From NCBI GenBank assembly GCA_012838955.1, contig DUOH01000052.1, positions 1 through 39,080 of the forward strand: a stretch of 39,080 nt of DNA. Direction: 5' to 3'. Position 1 is the stretch's first letter; the number at the start of each line of letters is the position of its first letter. The notes under the pieces were generated by a model. It made no database searches and was not told where the DNA came from. It worked only from the letters and a program-made list of their open reading frames with translations. A program made the translations under genes and the position numbers. The DNA comes from Bacillota bacterium. Its GTDB lineage: Bacteria > Bacillota > UBA4882 > UBA10575. Shown piece after piece: positions 24,894-31,210 of this stretch.

Positions 24894-26306
24894 ATGAGAA
24901 AGTTTTTCTGTTTCTTATGGGCATTGACACTCTGTTCCGGATTCTTACTTGGGGTAGGCCGGATTTGTCTGGCTGCTGATCACCTCTTCTCCGCAGAGGA
25001 TATGTTTAGTGCAGAGGATTTATTCTCCGCCGACGACTACCTGGTCGACGAGGAAGAAGTGGTCAGTGCGGAGGTAGGCGCGGAGTTGAACACCAAACGG
25101 GTGGAGGTTACCGGCCAGGCGGCCGGTACCATGACTTACTTGTTATATTCCCCGTCTCATGACTGGTTTGGTCCGGTTCGAGAGAAATATGGTCCGAGTC
25201 GAGAGAAGCATGGTCTGGAGAATCTGGTTGCTGCGGATTTTTTTGTGGATATCCGCTTAAAGGACGGGATCAAGAGTTTTTTGAGTTTGGGGGTTGATTA
25301 CTATCCTGCCGGGCGAGAGAAGAGCTTCTCTGTGGGGAAGGCTGACTCAGCAGATGATGATAATGAATGGCAAAGAGTGAGCGCCTCCTCTGATGAAAAC
25401 ACGGAGTATCGGCTCAAAGAATTCTTTATCGATACCAACTGGAGGAACAAGATATATTTTCGTACGGGAAAACAGGTGTTAAAATGGGGAAGAAGCTATT
25501 TCTGGAACCCTACGGATCTGATTAATGTGGAAAAGAAAGACTTTTTTGATCTGGAGAAGACCAGGGAAGGGACTTACGGGACGAAGATCCATCTTCCCTT
25601 CGGCGCGGCTAAGAATATCTATGTCTTTGTGGGAATGGATGACGCAAAGGCCGTCCAAGACCTGTCTGTCGCCGGAAAATATGAGTTTTTGGTCGGTGGG
25701 ACGGAGATGGCTTTCTCCGCGTGGACGAAGAAAGGTCATGAACCTGTGTATGGCTATGATATCTCCGGCCGACTATTCGACCTGGATCTTAGAGGAGAGA
25801 TGAGTCTGTCCAGGGGAAGACGGTTGGATCCGGAGAACCTAGGTTGTTGGCAGGAGGAAGAAGAATGGATTCCGAAGATCAGCGCAGGGTTCACCAAATA
25901 CTTTGACCATGGGGAGATCAAAGACCGGATCAGTGTAACCGGTGAATTCTATTATAACCACGCCGGGTATGATGAGAATATTTTTGCAAAACACAAGGCG
26001 CCTACGAAAACGGAGCTAGATCTCTTCCCAAAGGTATATGAGCCTTATATGACCAGCAAATACTATCTGGCCTTCTTTACTTCAGTCAATAAGTTCATCA
26101 GATCCGAGCTGACCCTGAACCTGAACGGGATGATGAATTTAGTGGATAATTCAGCGATCCTCTCCACCGGTTTGAGCTATAGCCCGGCCTTGACTGACTT
26201 AACCATTGATCTGACAATCACCGGAAGACTGGGCGAGCAGTACAGTGAAGCGACCTTCATGGGTGATCGGTTGAGCTTGTCTTTGGGAACTAAAATTCTA
26301 TTCTAG
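24894..26306 (+). CDS. Outer-membrane beta-barrel protein of the Lol-like operon
   Basis: 470 residues. A signal peptide (cut expected after CLAA) is followed by an acidic linker carrying the near-perfect tandem repeat LFSAED/MFSAED/LFSADD (about 31-48). A long barrel region of alternating strands follows (QVLKWGRSYFWNPTDLIN, YDISGRLFDLDLRGEMSLS), ending in SLSLGTKILF with C-terminal Phe. The KWG..YFWNP motif is shared with uncharacterised outer-membrane proteins that accompany PF17131-type carriers in proteobacteria. It may be the outer-membrane acceptor or channel for whatever the transporter moves. GGGGAG lies near the ATG, 14 bases after the carrier gene. Confidence 0.75.
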   Translation: MRKFFCFLWALTLCSGFLLGVGRICLAADHLFSAEDMFSAEDLFSADDYLVDEEEVVSAEVGAELNTKRVEVTGQAAGTMTYLLYSPSHDWFGPVREKYGPSREKHGLENLVAADFFVDIRLKDGIKSFLSLGVDYYPAGREKSFSVGKADSADDDNEWQRVSASSDENTEYRLKEFFIDTNWRNKIYFRTGKQVLKWGRSYFWNPTDLINVEKKDFFDLEKTREGTYGTKIHLPFGAAKNIYVFVGMDDAKAVQDLSVAGKYEFLVGGTEMAFSAWTKKGHEPVYGYDISGRLFDLDLRGEMSLSRGRRLDPENLGCWQEEEEWIPKISAGFTKYFDHGEIKDRISVTGEFYYNHAGYDENIFAKHKAPTKTELDLFPKVYEPYMTSKYYLAFFTSVNKFIRSELTLNLNGMMNLVDNSAILSTGLSYSPALTDLTIDLTITGRLGEQYSEATFMGDRLSLSLGTKILF

Positions 26307-26439
26307 ACCGTGAAACTCCGAAAATTATATGTCTGGTACAAAGGTGAAAATTGTAAGGACGCCAACTTCAAAGACCATTCTAGTTGAGATCCGTTAACAA
26401 TTGAACGGGAAGATCCGAAAATACGTTGTAATCTAGAAG

Positions 26440-26537
26440 ACAACCATTACTGGAGCTGCTCCCTCTATGGTAAACGGTGGGAACGACAAGCCTGTCGCCT
26501 CACAAGGAGTATGAGCTTGATAAATGGTTGTTTTTTT
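26440..26537 (+). terminator. Terminator with a multi-hairpin interior at the end of the envelope operon
   Basis: ACAACCATT (26440-26448) pairs with AATGGTTGT (26523-26531) and runs into seven T. The roughly 74 enclosed bases hold two or three further hairpins: GGAG-CTG-CTCC (26452-26462), CGACA-AGCC-TGTCG (26484-26497) and a weaker CTC/GAG pair (about 26499-26515). A branched closed structure is unusual for a simple terminator and might be a small RNA or aptamer. Confidence 0.6.
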
Positions 26538-26963
26538 GCTGATTTCCAAAACAAAATGATCCTGAACCTAAGAACTGTTACTCAATAATAGTTGGGATTT
26601 TTCTTATATATAGATATGATCGATACAAGCTGATCTTACCCGGCTACTTTCCTAAGTCTCTACAAAACATCCTTTAAATGCGGGCGAACAACGATATATC
26701 CGAAAAATTGACAGAACATGTTAATTACAATAAAGGAAATAACTAAGTGCTGTGGAATAAAATTACACTATACGCATGTTTGTCCTGATCCACTCTTACT
26801 CGTAGCTGGATAATCAAAAGCCAAGAAATTTATCTTGCGATTGCCTTCCCTGGACTGTAATTTATCATGGTCTGGATAGTTATGGATTCAACTTAGTCCA
26901 TGAGGAGCAGTATGCTACGCGCGCGCTCTGTGAGAGAATAAAAAGGTCTAGGAGGTAAAAGAA
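26538..26963. other. Intergenic region upstream of the M16 peptidase pair
   Basis: About 425 bases with no credible open frame. TTGACA at 26708-26713 is a perfect -35 but no convincing -10 lies 16-18 bases downstream. ATGGA/TCCAT near 26882-26901 forms a short hairpin. AGGAGG for the peptidase is at the right edge. Confidence 0.35.
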
Positions 26964-28316
26964 GTGTTTAGTCTGTCTGTAGTGGTAAAGAAGAAACTTC
27001 ACACCATAATCAGTTTTGTCCTAATACTCCTCTCAATCACTTTATCCCCAATCAGCCCGGCTTTTGGGGAGGATGAGGAGTCAATCTTCACTCCGTTCAC
27101 CAGGGTGACTCTGGAAAACGGCTTAACCGTGATCGTCAAAGAGAAGCACTTTGCTCCGATTGTGGCGGTGGATATCCGGGTAGGAGTGGGGTCCGCATAT
27201 GAGCCCCCTGAGTTGCGTGGGATCTCTCACTTTGTCGAGCATATGTTCTTCAAAGGAACCAAGCGCCGCCAGGTCGGGGAGATCGCCAGGGAGATAGAGG
27301 CAGTGGGAGGACATTTAAATGCCGCCACTTCACTGGATACCACCCATTATTATGTAGTGGCGCCCAGCGTCTACACGGACCTCGTTCTTGATGTGACGGC
27401 AGATGCCATCCAACACTCCAGTTTTGATCCGGCTGAGATTGACCGGGAGAGAATGGTGATCATTGAAGAAATAAAGATGTATCAGGATGCCCCGCAGACC
27501 CGGTTGACCGAGGAAATCTACATGCGGTTATTTGCCGGGACCCCTTACGCCAATAATGTCATCGGTACTCCGGAGACACTGGGCAATATAGACCGGGAGG
27601 CGCTAGTCGCTTATTACAAAAAGCATTATGTGCCGAATAATATAGTTATGGCGGTGGTTGGGGATGTGGATACCAAACAAGTCCTTACCAGTATGGAACG
27701 GCTCTTTAAAGACTTTGAACGCGGAGAAATAACGCCTTTACCAGCTTTTGAAGTATCGCAACCAAAAGAGAGCGCACGCTTTGAAATTGAAGAAGATATT
27801 AACCAGACTCACCTGTTTTTTGGTTTTCCGGTACCACCGCTAAACTTCCAGGACAGCGCTGCTTTAGAAGTATTACAGGCCATCTTGGACGGGGGGCGCA
27901 GCGCCAGACTGAGTAAGCTGTATACTGAAGGTCTGATTATTAATAAATCCGCTGGTTACACCATCTATCGTGAACTAGGGTTATTTGGAATTTTCACCAC
28001 CACCCAAGCTTCGGCCTTAGTTGAAAAAAGAGTCCAAGAAATTCTGGGCGAAATTATTGAAGAGGGCGTAACCGAAGAGGAAGTGGCGATCGCCAAAGCC
28101 ATCATCCGTACGGGTTATGCTATGGATGGGGAAAGGGCTTTCTCCATGGCTTGTATGATGAGTAGATACGAAGAGATGGGCTCATTGGAGGATAGAATCC
28201 TTTATGAGCAGGCCTTGGCGGAGGTTACCAAAGAAGATGTGCGGCGGGTGGTGGAGAAATATGTGAACCCACAGCGTGCAACAGTTTTTATTCTAAAGCC
28301 CAAGGAGGCGAAGTAA
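26964..28316 (+). CDS. M16 family zinc peptidase, catalytic subunit, exported
   Basis: 450 residues. An N-terminal hydrophobic segment (about 13-30) acts as signal peptide or anchor, so the enzyme works outside the cytoplasmic membrane. The zinc site is intact: HFVEH at residues 89-93 and Glu169, exactly 76 residues after the second His, as the HxxEHx76E pattern demands. Two half-domains follow (VPNNIVMAVVGDVD marks the end of the first). At about half the size of pitrilysin it is the M16B type, which acts as a dimer. GTG start with AGGAGG 8 bases upstream. The next gene begins one base after its stop. Confidence 0.93.
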   Translation: MFSLSVVVKKKLHTIISFVLILLSITLSPISPAFGEDEESIFTPFTRVTLENGLTVIVKEKHFAPIVAVDIRVGVGSAYEPPELRGISHFVEHMFFKGTKRRQVGEIAREIEAVGGHLNAATSLDTTHYYVVAPSVYTDLVLDVTADAIQHSSFDPAEIDRERMVIIEEIKMYQDAPQTRLTEEIYMRLFAGTPYANNVIGTPETLGNIDREALVAYYKKHYVPNNIVMAVVGDVDTKQVLTSMERLFKDFERGEITPLPAFEVSQPKESARFEIEEDINQTHLFFGFPVPPLNFQDSAALEVLQAILDGGRSARLSKLYTEGLIINKSAGYTIYRELGLFGIFTTTQASALVEKRVQEILGEIIEEGVTEEEVAIAKAIIRTGYAMDGERAFSMACMMSRYEEMGSLEDRILYEQALAEVTKEDVRRVVEKYVNPQRATVFILKPKEAK

Positions 28317-28317
28317 A

Positions 28318-29730
28318 ATGAGGTCAGTATGGATCAAGAGACTCTGCGGACTTTTAAATTACAGTAAACAAATAAGATTCAGCCTGTTATTGGTCGTTTT
28401 AATCCTGTTGTCGATCTTCCCCGGAGGTATCCTTCTAGCCGACGGAGAAGAGGGGGTGAGACCGGCGCCAGCTTCATTAACGGCAAATGTGATCAAAAAA
28501 GTCTTTCCCAATGGTTTGACACTCTTGATCAAGCCCACCCATGATCACGAATTAGTCTCCGTCAACCTTTACGCCAGAATGGGCACGCTTTACGAGGCGC
28601 CGGATCAAATAGGGATTTCCGCTTTAATGCAACGCTGTCTCCTATATGGCGGAACTACCAGCCGGGAACCACACATAATCTATCGCGGGCTAGAAAAGCT
28701 TGGCGCCCACTGGAACGCCAGTTCTGGAGCAGACATTGGCAATGTGTGGATGACTGTTACTACGCCCGGTCTTTACCACGCATTAGACTTTTATTTTGAT
28801 CTGATTTTGCATCCGCAATTTGCGGAGTGGGATGTGGAAATCGGAAAAAAGGAAAGTATTGAAAGGCTCAAAGGTATTGACGATCATCCGTCCAACACCG
28901 TTTTCATCCTTTTTTCCCAGGGTTTTTACGGGGAGCATCCTTATGGGAAGTTAACAATAGGAAATGAAGAGACTATCGCCTCTTTGACTCGGGAAGATCT
29001 GGTGGCATGGCATGAGAAGATTTATATCCCTAATAATATGGTCTTTACGGTAGTAGGCAATGTCGATCCGGTAGAAGTTACTGCAGAGTTTGAAAAGGCC
29101 TTTGGCCGGATGAAAAAGGGACGGTTGCCAAGAAGAACAAGAAAAAAGAGCCCTGCTTTAAAAGAGGATAAGCTACTTTATCAACCACGGGAGGTGGAAG
29201 GGGCTTATCTGATTCTCGGCTATCCGGCCCCGAATTGTCTGCAGAAGGACGCTCCGGTGATGGAGGTGCTAAATAACATCTTAGGGGCGAGCGGTATGGG
29301 CAACCGGCTTTATAGCGAATTAAGAGATAAGAGGGGACTGGCTTATGCTATCGGTTCGTCCTACCAGCAAATGGTTGGACCCTCTCTGGTTAACGCGTTC
29401 ATGATCACCGCGCCGGAGAATTTTCAAGTAGCCCGGGAGGGAATTGTCGCAGAGTTCAAAAGGTTCTGTGAGGAGCCGGTATCCACAATCGAACTGGAAA
29501 ACACGAAAAAGTGGTTGAAAGGCACCTATGTAATGGCGCAAGAAACAACCGCTGCTCAAGGAAGACTCTTGGGGGTATATGAGTTGTTGGGATACGGTTA
29601 TGATTATCCTGATCAATACTTTAGCCTAATTGATGCGGTAACACCTGAAGACATCCAGCGGGTGGCCAAGAAGTACTTCCACCACTATGTTCTGGCGGTA
29701 CTGGCTCCGGAAGGCACGATTGAGGAATAG
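28318..29730 (+). CDS. M16 family peptidase-like subunit lacking the zinc site
   Basis: 470 residues with an N-terminal membrane or signal segment (about 21-41) and the M16 fold (YIPNNMVFTVVGNVDP; NRLYSELRDKRGLAYAIGSSY holds the R...Y substrate-binding pair of non-catalytic subunits). The position of HxxEH reads ISALMQR, so zinc cannot bind. In M16B heterodimers one subunit supplies the zinc site and the other the R/Y pair; the adjacent pair here fits that scheme. AGGAGG lies within the end of the upstream gene, and the genes are separated by a single base, so they are coupled. Confidence 0.92.
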   Translation: MRSVWIKRLCGLLNYSKQIRFSLLLVVLILLSIFPGGILLADGEEGVRPAPASLTANVIKKVFPNGLTLLIKPTHDHELVSVNLYARMGTLYEAPDQIGISALMQRCLLYGGTTSREPHIIYRGLEKLGAHWNASSGADIGNVWMTVTTPGLYHALDFYFDLILHPQFAEWDVEIGKKESIERLKGIDDHPSNTVFILFSQGFYGEHPYGKLTIGNEETIASLTREDLVAWHEKIYIPNNMVFTVVGNVDPVEVTAEFEKAFGRMKKGRLPRRTRKKSPALKEDKLLYQPREVEGAYLILGYPAPNCLQKDAPVMEVLNNILGASGMGNRLYSELRDKRGLAYAIGSSYQQMVGPSLVNAFMITAPENFQVAREGIVAEFKRFCEEPVSTIELENTKKWLKGTYVMAQETTAAQGRLLGVYELLGYGYDYPDQYFSLIDAVTPEDIQRVAKKYFHHYVLAVLAPEGTIEE

Positions 29731-29748
29731 GAGTAAGTTCTTAGGTAT

Positions 29749-29916
29749 GTGGGAGGATTAGCATGGATAGATAGTCCAACCACGATGGCGGTCTTGGGAC
29801 TTATGACCATAAACTATCCCAAGGTTAACAAAGGTCTATACAATGCCTTAACTTTATTTGCCGTATGGGTTGGAACTCTCCAATTGTTACTAGGATATGT
29901 ACCGGTTACCCGTTAG
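29749..29916 (+). CDS. Possible small membrane protein or gene remnant
   Basis: A 55-codon frame from GTG 29749 to TAG 29914 gives a hydrophobic peptide with protein-like composition (MGGLAWIDSPTTMAVLGLM at the N-terminus, then LFAVWVGTLQLLLGYVPVTR at the end). It could be one or two membrane segments. AGGAG lies about 15 bases upstream, too far for confidence. It may be a real small gene after the peptidases or the tail of a lost one. Confidence 0.3.
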   Translation: MGGLAWIDSPTTMAVLGLMTINYPKVNKGLYNALTLFAVWVGTLQLLLGYVPVTR

Positions 29917-30103
29917 CAGTAGTCGGTTACTGTGCCTTATTTATCAAGGCTTTTCATGATATACAGGAAAAAAGGCCGCATCTTATCAGGATTGAATCTC
30001 TTTTCGCAGTTATATGCGTACAAGGGTACAGGGGCTTGTCTGCTATAAAAATGTTAAGCCTTGTAGCCATCAAAGGCATAACTTTTATATTTAACCTAAA
30101 AAG

Positions 30104-30128
30104 CAGGAATATAAGTTCCTGTTTTTTT
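30104..30128 (+). terminator. Intrinsic terminator downstream of the M16 pair
   Basis: CAGGAA (30104-30109) and TTCCTG (30116-30121) form a 6-bp stem with a 6-base loop, followed directly by seven T. It lies about 370 bases after the second peptidase and 190 bases after the small frame ending at 29916. Confidence 0.7.
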
Positions 30129-30159
30129 ATTACAGACAATTCGCTGTCCTTTGTGTTTA

Positions 30160-30250
30160 TTTGCAGACAGGTCCATCTCTCCAGACAAGTCCCTATCCCT
30201 TTGCCTGACAAACAACTCTCACCGCAGATAAGTCTCTGTTCCTCTGTGCG
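30160..30250. repeat. GACAGGTCC-type repeat copy
   Basis: GACAGGTCC at 30166-30174, GACAAGTCCC at 30184-30193 and AAGTCTCTG near 30230 repeat the same word family found at 4432-4516, 9615 and 15812, here in degenerate tandem. It fills the region between the terminator and the promoter of the truncated kinase. The 137-codon frame across it is judged spurious. Confidence 0.4.
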
Positions 30251-30257
30251 GCGCCCT

Positions 30258-30335
30258 TTGCCTGCTTGTTTCTGTTAACTATATTTATACAAATAAAGGA
30301 TTTCGTCTACTCACTAGATAACTATTCTAGTGAGT
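30258..30335 (+). promoter_or_regulatory. Candidate promoter and leader hairpin before the truncated sensor gene
   Basis: TTGCCT (30258-30263) is followed after 16 bases by TATATT (30280-30285). Downstream, ACTCACTAG (30309-30317) and CTAGTGAGT (30327-30335) form a perfect 9-bp stem without a T-run, in the expected leader, about 40 bases before the start codon. It might be an operator or a leader hairpin. Confidence 0.35.
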
Positions 30336-30375
30336 TGTTGAGTAGTAGGAAAACTGGAATGATTGGAGTAGACGC

Positions 30376-30999
30376 ATGGCACACCGGATCTTTTCTACCC
30401 CGACTTTGCGCAGACAGTTCCTGGTTCCTTTGATCTTTATTGTCTTTAGTGTCTTAGCCATGGTTGGCATGGTTGCCATAAAAATTACTCAAGATGTAAT
30501 ACGCAATCACACAGTACATTTTGGCGATCGAATGCTATCGCAAGCCGCGCATAGACTCGGGACCTTAGTTGATGGCGCGCAGGTCACTGTGGACTCTTTA
30601 ATCTTGGACCGGAGGTTGGCCCCGTTATTACAGGACTTGTCCTCCAGTGAACCGCGGCGGAAGGCAAAAGCCGAAGAAGGCCTCTATAACTTACTCATGC
30701 ACTATAAAACATTGTTACCTGGGGCGGAACTAGTGGTACTGGATGACCTGGGCAATGCAGTGTCCACCTTTGATTCGCAATCAGTATTAGAAGATGTTTT
30801 ACCAGAAACATTCGGTGAGGACCTGAAGGTTTGGCGTTTACGCTCCATCCCTTATTTTAATAGAGCCAATCCCATGCTCTCTTTTCGTACACTTGAGTTA
30901 ACAGCCAAGATTATTAATCTACCCTGGCAATCGCAGAGCGGTTGGATAATCCTTTATCTGGATTACCGGCTCGTGGAATCCATTATGACCACTGGTTAA
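30376..30999 (+). CDS. Truncated sensor protein: N-terminal part of a YesM-type histidine kinase
   Basis: 207 residues: a membrane segment (about 16-36) and an extracytoplasmic dCache-like domain (ELVVLDDLGNAVSTFDSQ, SIPYFNRANPML, GWIILYLDYRLVESIM), as in YesM-type kinases. Those run about 580 residues with a second membrane segment, HAMP, His-kinase and ATPase domains. Here the frame stops right after the sensor domain, before the second membrane segment, and NRPS sequence begins within a few bases in another frame. It is therefore most likely a broken gene that cannot signal, though a truncated secreted sensor cannot be excluded. GGAG lies about 9 bases before the ATG. Confidence 0.7.
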   Translation: MAHRIFSTPTLRRQFLVPLIFIVFSVLAMVGMVAIKITQDVIRNHTVHFGDRMLSQAAHRLGTLVDGAQVTVDSLILDRRLAPLLQDLSSSEPRRKAKAEEGLYNLLMHYKTLLPGAELVVLDDLGNAVSTFDSQSVLEDVLPETFGEDLKVWRLRSIPYFNRANPMLSFRTLELTAKIINLPWQSQSGWIILYLDYRLVESIMTTG

Positions 31000-31210
31000 A
31001 TCACTTCTCACTCCCAAGGAGGTTTTTTCCACCCAGAATAAACTCTTTAAGAATAAATATGGGGAAGAGATCATCTTTGTTGCTGAAGAGTATGAGAAGT
31101 TTAAAGACCTTCAGCTACAGAGGAGCTTTAAAAACTGTACGGATTTAAAAGTACTTTTAGATCCGGGAGCAGAGTATCCGGCCGCCATCTCGAAACGCCG
31201 CTCCTACCGG
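30989..31210 (+). pseudogene. Start-less 5' part of the oxidase domain, at a recombination junction
   Basis: From the TGA at 30986-30988, 74 codons stay open in the frame of the NRPS gene that follows. They carry homologous sequence: LTPKEVFSTQNKLFKNKYGE, then DPGAEYPAAISKRRSYRM, the latter with the RRSYR FMN-binding motif. No ATG, GTG or TTG in this frame precedes 31211. The truncated kinase ends at 30999 in a different frame, so the breakpoint is at about 30975-31000. Confidence 0.65.

Noticed and set aside
26440-26531. Tested as a tRNA-Ser/Leu or as a c-di-GMP-I (GEMM) riboswitch because of its length and a GTAAAC...ACAAGCC stretch
   Set aside because: No T-loop TTC motif is present, and the conserved GEMM core positions do not line up; only a generic multi-hairpin structure remains.
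29865-30278. 137-codon plus-strand frame
   Set aside because: It has no ribosome site, runs through an intrinsic terminator and a repeat region, and its composition is not protein-like after the first 30 residues.
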